A stretch of 8,777 nt of DNA from Spirochaeta sp. UBA2779 (GCA_002352375.1 DEIH01000175.1:246-9022); one strand, 5' to 3'; positions 1 to 5,999 are shown, counted from the stretch's first letter. The notes: generated from the letters alone by a model not told the origin. Numbers and translations: made by a program.

Positions 1-140
1 GTGGTTTTACCGGCGCCATTCTCCCCCAGCAGCCCGAGTATCTCACCGGCATTGATGGTGAGATTGATATTCTGATTGGCTTTCACTTCAAGAAACGATT
101 TGCTGATTCCCCGCATTTCCAGTGATTGAATTCGGTTCAA
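1..140 (-). CDS. ABC transporter ATP-binding protein (N-terminal part)
   Basis: This is the first 46 codons of an ABC transporter ATPase; the gene runs off the left edge of the window. The reading frame gives a typical first beta-sheet followed by GEILGLLGENGAGKTT, whose GENGAGKT is a clear Walker A motif for ATP binding. The wording around it (KSFLEVKANQNINL before the Walker A) resembles the double-domain ATPases of nucleoside and simple-sugar importers (YufO/NupB or RbsA type), which pair with BMP-family lipoproteins; such a lipoprotein lies upstream on the same strand (1004-2212). I chose the TTG at 138-140 because a GGAGGAG ribosome binding site lies three bases ahead of it; an in-frame ATG at 114-116 has no good site. 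Walker B, the signature motif and the second ATPase domain would lie outside the window. ATPase identity is firm; the nucleoside/sugar subgroup is inferred. Confidence 0.85.
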   Translation of the reverse strand, partial: MNRIQSLEMRGISKSFLEVKANQNINLTINAGEILGLLGENGAGKT

Positions 141-143
141 TGG

Positions 144-150
144 CTCCTCC
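144..150 (-). promoter_or_regulatory. Ribosome binding site fixing a TTG start
   Basis: On the minus strand the sequence GGAGGAG is followed by CCA and then TTG. This is the only strong Shine-Dalgarno match near the beginning of the ATPase frame, and it supports the TTG at 138-140 over the downstream ATG, which is preceded by CACTGGAA. Confidence 0.65.
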
Positions 151-189
151 GGATTTTTTTGTTGACCTCTGTCGCGCGTTTGTTTCCCT

Positions 190-220
190 GCTGTTAGAGG
201 GTAGTGCTTAGGCTAACAGC
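190..220. repeat. Inverted repeat with 8-bp arms
   Basis: GCTGTTAG (190-197) and CTAACAGC (213-220) are perfect reverse complements separated by 15 bases. The element lies between the divergent ATPase and membrane-protein genes, 50 bases upstream of the ATPase start. It has no T-tract on either side, so it does not look like a terminator. It may be a regulator binding site or a hairpin in the 5' leader of the ATPase transcript; the sequence alone does not decide. Confidence 0.5.
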
Positions 221-245
221 CGGAGGGTGAGGATGCAATAGAAAA

Positions 246-264
246 TATTGTATGTGATACAATA
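246..264. promoter_or_regulatory. Palindromic operator-like site overlapping a possible -10 box
   Basis: TATTGTAT and ATACAATA are perfect 8-bp arms around the centre GTG. The right arm contains TACAAT (258-263), a five-of-six match to the sigma70 -10 hexamer, in a suitable place to start transcription of the membrane-protein gene at 282. By symmetry the minus strand has the same hexamer facing the ATPase gene. No convincing -35 box is seen for either direction. A palindrome covering a -10 box is the usual arrangement for a repressor site, and the TTGTAT/ATACAA half-sites resemble those of some GntR-family regulators. The assignment to that family is speculative. Confidence 0.5.
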
Positions 265-281
265 ATTTAAAAGGTCTTCAA

Positions 282-914
282 ATGATGAAAAAAGTTCTTA
301 AAATATTCCTGATTGCGGTTTCAGTACTTTTAATTCTTTTCAGTATTTATGGCGGTGTAACAGAGCTGACTGCCGAAAAGACAGACACTGTCGGTATTGT
401 TCTAGCCGTAATTTTCCTTTTTCTTGGTTCTTTCCTGTTTTTTCTCGGGATACGAAGAAATAAGGTGAAAAAGCCTGTAGTAAAAGATATTCCGCTTGAA
501 AATGCTCATGTTAAGCCTGATCCGGTTGAGACGATTGGCCGGAATGAAGCAGGCCGTTCAGTTTGGCAAAGGACGGCTTTGATCGTTTCCGCCTGGGTTG
601 AGCTTGTTTTTTTTATTCTGGGAATTGTCTTTGCCCTTATCTTCGGTGTTGCCGGATTCAAAGCCGGTGAGATGGGAGCTATAGTGGGAATCCTCATGGT
701 AATGGCTGTGATCGGTATCACCATTATCGTAGCGGCTCGTATAGTGGCTTTGTGGGGTCTTGTTAAAAGGAAATCCTGGGCTCCGGTTCTCAACCTGATT
801 CTGATGACTGCTGCAACCGTGCTGCTTCTGGTTTTCGGGGCCTGGCCGGCAGTTCTATACACGGTATTTACAGGTTGGTGTTCTGTTTTTCTGATACGGC
901 ACAAGTCGGCTTGA
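282..914 (+). CDS. Multi-pass membrane protein of unknown function
   Basis: I do not recognise this 210-residue protein. It has five or six hydrophobic segments at about residues 5-26, 35-57, 98-124, 131-155, 167-186 and 188-206. Between the second and third lies a charged stretch (58-97) containing the lysine-rich RRNKVKKP; under the positive-inside rule this stretch would be cytoplasmic. There is no signal peptidase motif and no catalytic signature I can name. Two ATG codons stand at 282 and 285; a weak AAAGG at 270-274 serves either. The gene converges on the BMP lipoprotein gene and shares its terminator. It sits in opposite orientation between that gene and the ABC ATPase, so it is unlikely to be co-transcribed with the transporter. 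It looks like a genuine gene because of its coherent hydrophobic pattern and its placement between a possible promoter and a terminator. Confidence 0.75.
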   Translation: MMKKVLKIFLIAVSVLLILFSIYGGVTELTAEKTDTVGIVLAVIFLFLGSFLFFLGIRRNKVKKPVVKDIPLENAHVKPDPVETIGRNEAGRSVWQRTALIVSAWVELVFFILGIVFALIFGVAGFKAGEMGAIVGILMVMAVIGITIIVAARIVALWGLVKRKSWAPVLNLILMTAATVLLLVFGAWPAVLYTVFTGWCSVFLIRHKSA

Positions 915-937
915 GCCTTATCCGTCTCCCACAGAAA

Positions 938-967
938 AAGGGGCTGTCCCGGTTGGAACAGCCCCTT
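938..967. terminator. Bidirectional intrinsic terminator
   Basis: AAGGGGCTGT (938-947) and ACAGCCCCTT (958-967) form a perfect 10-bp stem around a 10-base loop. On the minus strand the stem is followed by TTTTTC, a good U-tract, 37 bases after the stop codon of the BMP lipoprotein gene. On the plus strand it is followed by ATCTTTAATT, 23 bases after the stop of the membrane-protein gene. It therefore probably ends both convergent genes, which implies that the ATPase gene further along the minus strand needs its own promoter or depends on read-through. Confidence 0.85.
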
Positions 968-1003
968 ATCTTTAATTACACAATTAAGATCGGTAATTGA
1001 AGT

Positions 1004-2212
1004 TTACTGAGGAAGAGGTGATGCGAAGTTATCCACCTGATACATCATTTCGGCGAAGAGATTACCTATGTTGGCCATTTCACCGTCGGCAACGGTTTCA
1101 TTGCCATCCTGGTCGTAGATAGGTCCGACGAAGGGATCGAAAACATCTCGGCCCTGCTTCATCTGATCATAGCGCTTCATTACCAGATCGTAGATGCTGA
1201 TATTTCCGAAATCGGCGCTGTCGGTCATTATTCCTTTAAAGGTATCAACGTACTTGGGATTGATTTTATTACCCCATTCAGCACCGAGTTCAACCACATT
1301 GTCTTTCATGAGCCAGAGAAGATCGTAATCGCTCATGTCGTTGAGTTTTCCGGCTTTGTAGTCTTCAAGCATCTGCACGTATAACGGACCCCAGTCGGTG
1401 AGCTGTCCACTGATAACCGCATCCGGTCCGTAGGCCTGCATCGGGCTGTAATGGCTGAAGGCATAGATATCTTTGCCTTTATCCTGATATTCCTGGGCAA
1501 CTTCGATAACTGTCGGGGTATCTTCGGTGAATGCAAGAACATCACATCCCTCGGCAACAAGGGATTCCGCCGCTTCACGGGCCTTATCAGGGCCGTACCA
1601 GGCGTAGGTCCATTTTACATTTACTTCGGCATCGGGATTCACTTCTTTAATACCCAGTGCAAAGGCGTTCATATGACGGAAGAGTTCGGGGATTGGGAAT
1701 GCGGCCACATAACCGATTTTATCGGACTTGGTGATGGATCCGGCTAAAAGACCGTTCAGATAGTAGATCTGGAACATATCACCCATGTAGGTTCCCATAT
1801 TGGCCGAACGTTTGAAACCTGAGCAGTGGAAAAATTTTACATCGGGATATTTTTCAGCTGCCTTAACTGTTTCTTCCATGTAGCCGAAGCTGGTTGTGAA
1901 AATAACATCAACTTTCTGTTCCTGAACCAGACGGTCGATGAAACGGACGGCATCACCTTCGGGAACGCTTTCAACGACAACGGTTTCCAGCCATGGAAGT
2001 TCTTTTTCAGCATAGAGACGGCCCTGATCGTGGGCGTAGGTCCATCCGAAGTCTCCAGCAGGTCCGATAAAGATGAATCCGGCTTTGACTTTCTCTTCAA
2101 CCGGCGCAGCGGCAGCTGCCGGCTTGGCAGGTTCCTCTTTCTTACAACCGGTAATAAAGGCCATACTTGCGATAAACATCACAGCTATGATGATCAGCAG
2201 CATTCTTTTCAT
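1004..2212 (-). CDS. BMP-family (BmpA/Med/PnrA-like) substrate-binding lipoprotein
   Basis: This 402-residue protein is the substrate-binding component of an ABC importer. Residues 1-22 form a lipoprotein signal peptide (basic MKR, hydrophobic core, lipobox ITGC) with lipidation expected at Cys23, followed by a lysine, alanine and proline-rich tether to about residue 42. The rest fits the two-lobed BMP fold: KAGFIFIGPAGDFGWTYAHD opens the first strand, VDVIFTTSFGYMEETVKAA is the middle segment, and IGYVAAFPIPELFRHMNAF the hinge. Family members of known function (PnrA, Med-like, BmpA-type) mostly bind purine or other nucleosides. The start is supported by AGGAG seven bases upstream, and a TTGACA -35 box lies further up. 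The gene diverges from the purine-degradation operon and lies upstream of an ABC ATPase on the same strand. A purine-related ligand is likely from context but not shown; Asp54, Phe55 and Trp57 are candidate pocket residues. Confidence 0.92.
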   Translation of the reverse strand: MKRMLLIIIAVMFIASMAFITGCKKEEPAKPAAAAAPVEEKVKAGFIFIGPAGDFGWTYAHDQGRLYAEKELPWLETVVVESVPEGDAVRFIDRLVQEQKVDVIFTTSFGYMEETVKAAEKYPDVKFFHCSGFKRSANMGTYMGDMFQIYYLNGLLAGSITKSDKIGYVAAFPIPELFRHMNAFALGIKEVNPDAEVNVKWTYAWYGPDKAREAAESLVAEGCDVLAFTEDTPTVIEVAQEYQDKGKDIYAFSHYSPMQAYGPDAVISGQLTDWGPLYVQMLEDYKAGKLNDMSDYDLLWLMKDNVVELGAEWGNKINPKYVDTFKGIMTDSADFGNISIYDLVMKRYDQMKQGRDVFDPFVGPIYDQDGNETVADGEMANIGNLFAEMMYQVDNFASPLPQ

Positions 2213-2248
2213 AAATCTCTCCTGTTTTGATTTGTTCTACTATCGGTC

Positions 2249-2277
2249 AGGTTATTCCCCGGTTTGAGGCCTGTCAA
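2249..2277 (-). promoter_or_regulatory. Candidate sigma70 promoter for the BMP lipoprotein gene
   Basis: On the minus strand a perfect TTGACA (2272-2277) is followed, after 17 bases, by TAACCT (2249-2254), which matches the -10 consensus at only three of six positions. The start codon is at 2212, so the transcript leader would be about 30 bases. The poor -10 box suggests a weak or activator-dependent promoter, if real. Confidence 0.45.
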
Positions 2278-2291
2278 CCGAATCTTCTGTG

Positions 2292-2316
2292 AAAGGGCGG
2301 ATATTCCAGTCCCTTT
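2292..2316. repeat. Inverted repeat between the divergent promoters
   Basis: AAAGGG (2292-2297) and CCCTTT (2311-2316) are perfect 6-bp arms 13 bases apart, lying between the -35 boxes of the two divergent promoters. Such a position would let one regulator act on both the transporter and the catabolic operon. Short arms like these can arise by chance, so support is modest. Confidence 0.3.
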
Positions 2317-2353
2317 GCTTATCCCTGTTTTTCTACTATCAGATACGGATTTT

Positions 2354-2364
2354 ATGAAATTCAT
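2354..2364. promoter_or_regulatory. Palindrome abutting the distal ygfK -35 box
   Basis: ATGAA-A-TTCAT is a perfect odd palindrome ending two bases before the TTGACA at 2367. Sites directly upstream of a -35 hexamer are typical for activators that contact RNA polymerase, while a repressor could also work here. The regulator is not in the window. The length of 11 bases makes chance occurrence possible. Confidence 0.35.
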
Positions 2365-2366
2365 GG

Positions 2367-2395
2367 TTGACAATGAGGGTTGCCGGTCCTATTCT
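2367..2395 (+). promoter_or_regulatory. Distal sigma70 promoter toward ygfK
   Basis: TTGACA (2367-2372, perfect) and TATTCT (2390-2395, four of six) are separated by the ideal 17 bases. This is the best promoter match in the window. Transcription would start near 2402, leaving a leader of about 430 bases before the ygfK start at 2835, far longer than ribosome binding needs and containing several strong hairpins. Confidence 0.55.
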
Positions 2396-2505
2396 GAATG
2401 GCGCTTTGGTACTTAAGATGAATTGAAGGCTCTGATTTTTTCTTTTTTTCAGGCTAAATCCAAAAAGGATGATTTGCGGTTGACGGCAAGCCCGGCAACT
2501 TCACC

Positions 2506-2664
2506 AGCCGGTTTTCCGGCTCCTTACATAGAGGATCAGCGGGCTCGAGCTGCGTACAAACGCGGTATTGTAGTGCTACGCTATCCGAGCCCGCTTAATG
2601 CCGCTTTGCGGCAGAAAGAGGAGGGCATGTTGATCGTCAGGAACGACATGGTGGTTTCCGCCAT
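2506..2664 (+). promoter_or_regulatory. Hairpin-rich leader RNA region upstream of ygfK
   Basis: Four stems follow one another in this stretch. AGCCGG-TTTT-CCGGCT is at 2506-2521. A 10-bp stem closes 2538-2595 (listed separately). TGCCGC-TTT-GCGGCA is at 2599-2613. ATGGTGG-TTT-CCGCCAT, with one G-U pair, is at 2648-2664. If transcription starts at the distal promoter, all lie in the 5' leader of the ygfK mRNA. I do not recognise a known riboswitch: the conserved cores of the purine, xanthine (NMT1) and molybdenum-cofactor motifs are not apparent. A cis-regulatory RNA, a small RNA or a cluster of non-functional palindromes are all possible. No strong terminator follows; the nearest candidate is a weak TTCC/GGAA pairing before seven T's at 2754-2760. 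Confidence 0.45.
2538..2595. repeat. 58-base imperfect palindrome with 10-bp closing stem
   Basis: AGCGGGCTCG (2538-2547) pairs perfectly with CGAGCCCGCT (2586-2595). The interior can fold in more than one way. GCGTA (2552-2556) can pair with TACGC (2577-2581) to extend the stem past an internal loop. Instead, GCGT-ACAA-ACGC (2552-2563) can form its own small hairpin, or TACAA (2555-2559) can pair with TTGTA (2568-2572). Mutually exclusive pairings are seen in RNA switches, but a compact GC-rich palindrome in a gap is also typical of dispersed bacterial repeats such as REP or MITE-like elements. Only one copy is present in this window. Confidence 0.55.
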
Positions 2665-2757
2665 TCGGGATATTCGGATCGAGCAAGGGTGGACTGTAAA
2701 AAACAGAATCAGCCTCGCAGGTTCTCCTGATGCCTTCCCCTCAATTCGGAAAATTTT

Positions 2758-2786
2758 TTTACACACTCCGATTTCAGCACCATACT
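2758..2786 (+). promoter_or_regulatory. Possible proximal promoter for ygfK
   Basis: TTTACA (2758-2763, five of six) and CATACT (2781-2786, four of six) are spaced by 17 bases. A transcript from here would start near 2793 and have a leader of about 42 bases, bypassing the structured region. It is a weaker match than the distal promoter, and AT-rich sequence makes such matches easy to find. Confidence 0.35.
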
Positions 2787-2834
2787 TAAAAGAACGTAAA
2801 TACAGAAATCTCAATGCAACTGAAGGAGCAGTAA

Positions 2835-5800
2835 ATGAGCGATAAAATGCGCATGATCCCTTTCGGCGGACTTCTCGAGCGGATGATGGATGAATGGCGG
2901 CACAGCCGTTCTCTCTTTGATATCCCCGAAGATAACTTCTATCGGAAAAGTGATAAACGTATCTACGATGTGTTCGGGCAGAAAATCGCCGTACCTCTGG
3001 GGCCTGCCGCCGGCCCCCAAACCCAGGTAACTCAGAATATAATTGCTTCTTTTCTTACAGGCAGCCGCTTTATTGAGCTGAAAACTGTTCAGAAAATGGA
3101 TTCTCTGGAAATCCCCAAACCATGTATTGATATGACAGATGAAGGTTTCAATACTGAGTGGAGTACTGAACTCAGCCTGGGTCAGGCCTGGGAGGAGTAT
3201 GCCAAAGCCTGGATACTCCTGCACTTTCTGGAAAAACTGTTCAATCTCGGTGTTCCTGAGCTGGAACGCTCCTTTGTATTTAATATATCTGTCGGTTACG
3301 ATCTGGATGGTATTAAAACTCCGAAGATGCAGCGCTATCTGAAGAGAATGAAAGATTCCGGCTCACAAGAGCGTTTCCAGGGATGGCTGAGAGAATTGAC
3401 TGAGCGTATTGCCGATCCGGCATTTCTGGAAGGTACGGGTTTGGAAAACCGGCGGGAAGCTCTTAAGGGTATAGCTGCCGGTATCCCCGGCACCATTGTT
3501 CACAATGTCTCCATTTCCACCATGCACGGCTGCCCTCCAACAGAAATTGAATCCATCTGCCGTTATATGCTTGATGAGCAGGGGTTGGATACTTTTGTGA
3601 AATTGAACCCCACCTTGCTGGGTTATGAGAAGGTGAAGGGGATACTTGATAATCTCGGTTTTAACAATGTTGATATGAACCCCGACTCCTTTTCCCACGA
3701 TCTTCAGTGGGAGGATGCCCGGGCTATGCTTGGCCGGCTGGAAAGCTTCGCCGGAGAAAAAGGCCGGCGTTTCGGTGTAAAACTCACCAACACTCTGGCT
3801 TCAATCAACAACCGGGAAGAACTGCCTGGTGATGAAATGTACATGTCCGGCCGCTCCCTTTATCCCATCACAGCAACTGTGGCCGCACTGGTTTCCTCGG
3901 CCTTCGGAGGGCGTATCCCGATATCTTATTCCGGGGGAGTTTCCATTCATACCGCTGAGGGTCTGCTGGCTACGGGCATCCGGCCTCTCACCCTCTGTTC
4001 AGATATGCTTAAACCTGGTGGGTATAATCGACAGAAACAGATTGCCGAAGCTCTTGAAACCGCTCCCGGATGGAATCTGCCCTCAATCAATGTTGATGCC
4101 ATTAACTCCCTTGCCGAAGCTGCAGTAACTGAGAAAAGCGCACAGAAATCCTTCAGGGGAACCGATGAGGTAAAGCATTTCGGGGAACTGCCCTTGAACA
4201 ACTGTTATGTGGCCCCCTGTGTTTCCGCCTGTGCCATTGAACAGCACATCCCTGAGTACATTCGCCTGGTGGGGGAAAAACGTTATGCCGATGCTCTGGC
4301 CCTGATTTACGAGCGTAATGCACTGCCTTCCATAACCGGGACAATCTGCGACCATCAGTGTCAGATCCACTGTACCAGACAGGATTATGATGGACCGGTA
4401 AACATCCGGGAAATTAAACTTATGGCTGTTGAAAAGGGTATGGACGAGTGGCGTAAGCGCTGGTCTGCCCCGGTTAAGCGTCCCGGTCCGAAGGTGGCCG
4501 TTGTGGGAGCCGGTCCGGCGGGGCTGAGTGCCGCTTTCTTCCTGGCCCGGGCCGGAGTGCCTGTTACCGTGTTTGAAAGAGAGCCGGATGCCGGCGGAGT
4601 GGTTCGCTATGTGGTTCCTCACTTCCGTATCAGCCGGGAGGCCATCGACAGCGATATTGATGTTATAAAGGCCATGGGCGCCGAGTTCCGTTTCAATCAG
4701 AAGAATATCACCGTTGCCGGTCTGAAAGCTGAGGGCTTTGGGAAGGTAATTCTGGGTATCGGTACCTGGAACAGTCCAAAGCTGCCGGTGGAAGGAAACA
4801 ACACTCATATTATTCCTGCTGTAAGGTTCCTCTACGATTTTAACCAGGGGAAATACCCTGAAAATATCGGTGAAACCGTCGTTACCGTGGGTGCAGGAGA
4901 TACCTCTATGGATTCGGCGCGCTCGGCATTGAGGGTACCCGGAGTAAAAGAGAGCTGGATTCTATACCGTCGTGCCTTCGAACAGATGCCTGCCAGTCAG
5001 GAGGAGTATGAAGAGGCCCTGGAAGACGGGGTGAAGTTTGCATGGCTGCGGAATCCCGAACGATTTGATAACGACGGAACCCTCACCGCTCAGGTGATGG
5101 AGCTTGGTGAAAAAGACGATTCCGGCCGCCGAAGACCGGTAGCTACCGGTAAAACTGAAGAGTGGAAGGTGGGAACGGTTCTCTACGCAATTGGTGACCG
5201 GCCGGATACCGATACTTACACTGCTCTTGGTGTAAAAGCCGACGAACGGGGACGGGTGGTGAACGACTCCAATCAGATGACCGAAGATGACGGTGTTTAC
5301 CTGGCCGGGGACGGCCGTACCGGTCCTGCCACCATTGTGAAATGTATCGCCGAGGGACATCAGGCCGCCGACAGTGTTATAGCCTCTGTAGTTCCGGAGT
5401 GGAAATACGATGAGGAGGTTCCCTCCTGGCCTGTTAATGTTCAACAAAAAGAGATAAGGGCGAAAAAAAGTAAAATCACCCTGCCCCTTGAGCGGCCTTT
5501 CGATCGGATAAATCCCGAACCTTATGCTGCGGCTGAAAGTTCCCGCTGTATGGAATGTAACTACATCTGTGATAAATGTGCTGATGTCTGTCCCAATCGG
5601 GCCAATATAGCCTTCCAGGTTGATATCAGTGCGGAGTCTCTGTTCAGCGATCCGGGGCAGATTGTTCATCTTGATGCCTACTGTAATGAGTGCGGAAACT
5701 GTGGTCATTTCTGTCCGTGGACCATTGGTGTGCCTTACAGGGATAAACCGACGGTGTTCAGTACAAAGATAGATTTTGAAAACAGTACTAACTCGGGATG

Positions 5801-5999
5801 GCTGCTTCAGGGAGATACTCTGGTATGGCGTCTGGGTGATGCAGTTGGTGAGTCCGGTGTAAATGGAGGATTTGTGAAAGATGTACCTTCTCTCGAGGGA
5901 GCTCCGGGTTTTTTCCGTCTCTTTGAACTGGTAAAGCGGGATCGCCCGGCACTGTTCGGAGCCGTTGATGAGAAAACACCCGAGGAGCTTGAAGCATGA
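2835..5999 (+). CDS. ygfK: YgfK, flavin/iron-sulfur oxidoreductase of the anaerobic purine cluster
   Basis: This 1054-residue cytoplasmic enzyme is close in length to E. coli YgfK (about 1030). Residues 1-440 form a dihydroorotate-dehydrogenase-like barrel (GPAAGP 56-61, ELKTV 81-85, THM-like loop MHGCPP 230-235, SGRSLYPI 338-345, SGG 366-368). Residues 450-520 hold the six cysteines of a GltD-type iron-sulfur domain (457, 462, 466, 505, 509, 513). A FAD site GAGPAG follows at 558-563, an NAD(P) site GAGDTS at 686-691, and the closing flavin motif AGDG at 824-827. The C terminus is ferredoxin-like, with cysteines 905, 908, 912, 915, 919 and 950, 953, 956, 960. E. coli YgfK was linked to selenate reduction and, with its neighbours, to anaerobic uric acid use. 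The start is set by AAGGAG six bases ahead. The stop overlaps ssnA by four bases. Identity is firm; the exact reaction is unproven here. Confidence 0.95.
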   Translation: MSDKMRMIPFGGLLERMMDEWRHSRSLFDIPEDNFYRKSDKRIYDVFGQKIAVPLGPAAGPQTQVTQNIIASFLTGSRFIELKTVQKMDSLEIPKPCIDMTDEGFNTEWSTELSLGQAWEEYAKAWILLHFLEKLFNLGVPELERSFVFNISVGYDLDGIKTPKMQRYLKRMKDSGSQERFQGWLRELTERIADPAFLEGTGLENRREALKGIAAGIPGTIVHNVSISTMHGCPPTEIESICRYMLDEQGLDTFVKLNPTLLGYEKVKGILDNLGFNNVDMNPDSFSHDLQWEDARAMLGRLESFAGEKGRRFGVKLTNTLASINNREELPGDEMYMSGRSLYPITATVAALVSSAFGGRIPISYSGGVSIHTAEGLLATGIRPLTLCSDMLKPGGYNRQKQIAEALETAPGWNLPSINVDAINSLAEAAVTEKSAQKSFRGTDEVKHFGELPLNNCYVAPCVSACAIEQHIPEYIRLVGEKRYADALALIYERNALPSITGTICDHQCQIHCTRQDYDGPVNIREIKLMAVEKGMDEWRKRWSAPVKRPGPKVAVVGAGPAGLSAAFFLARAGVPVTVFEREPDAGGVVRYVVPHFRISREAIDSDIDVIKAMGAEFRFNQKNITVAGLKAEGFGKVILGIGTWNSPKLPVEGNNTHIIPAVRFLYDFNQGKYPENIGETVVTVGAGDTSMDSARSALRVPGVKESWILYRRAFEQMPASQEEYEEALEDGVKFAWLRNPERFDNDGTLTAQVMELGEKDDSGRRRPVATGKTEEWKVGTVLYAIGDRPDTDTYTALGVKADERGRVVNDSNQMTEDDGVYLAGDGRTGPATIVKCIAEGHQAADSVIASVVPEWKYDEEVPSWPVNVQQKEIRAKKSKITLPLERPFDRINPEPYAAAESSRCMECNYICDKCADVCPNRANIAFQVDISAESLFSDPGQIVHLDAYCNECGNCGHFCPWTIGVPYRDKPTVFSTKIDFENSTNSGWLLQGDTLVWRLGDAVGESGVNGGFVKDVPSLEGAPGFFRLFELVKRDRPALFGAVDEKTPEELEA

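Noticed and set aside
162..190. TTGACC at 162-167 as a promoter for the membrane-protein gene
   Set aside because: At the right spacing the -10 position reads TCCCTG, which does not match the consensus, and the start codon is more than 90 bases further on.
1826..2230. Plus-strand open frame opposite the start of the BMP lipoprotein gene
   Set aside because: It is antisense to the signal peptide and first domain of a clear lipoprotein, and has no ribosome binding site or known domain.
2538..2595. tRNA-like cloverleaf in the palindrome
   Set aside because: The arms do not give a 7-bp acceptor stem, T-arm or anticodon arm with the conserved tRNA bases; the 10-bp closing stem is too long.
2735..2760. 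Possible attenuator: TTCC/GGAA pairing followed by seven T's
   Set aside because: The stem has only four pairs, two of them A-T, and a nine-base loop, too weak for an intrinsic terminator. The T-run may simply be part of an AT-rich promoter region.
2423..2845. 140-codon open frame starting with TTG upstream of ygfK
   Set aside because: No ribosome binding site at the TTG, no recognisable domain, and the frame runs through hairpins and a palindrome that explain the sequence better. It is kept only as a low-interest finding for the internal ATG at 2627.
4083..4808. 241-codon minus-strand open frame inside ygfK
   Set aside because: It is antisense to the conserved iron-sulfur and FAD region of YgfK, and its translation has no coherent domain; it reflects the codon use of the real gene. 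The same holds for the long minus-strand frames at 4962-6002, 5807-6538 and 7499-8755.
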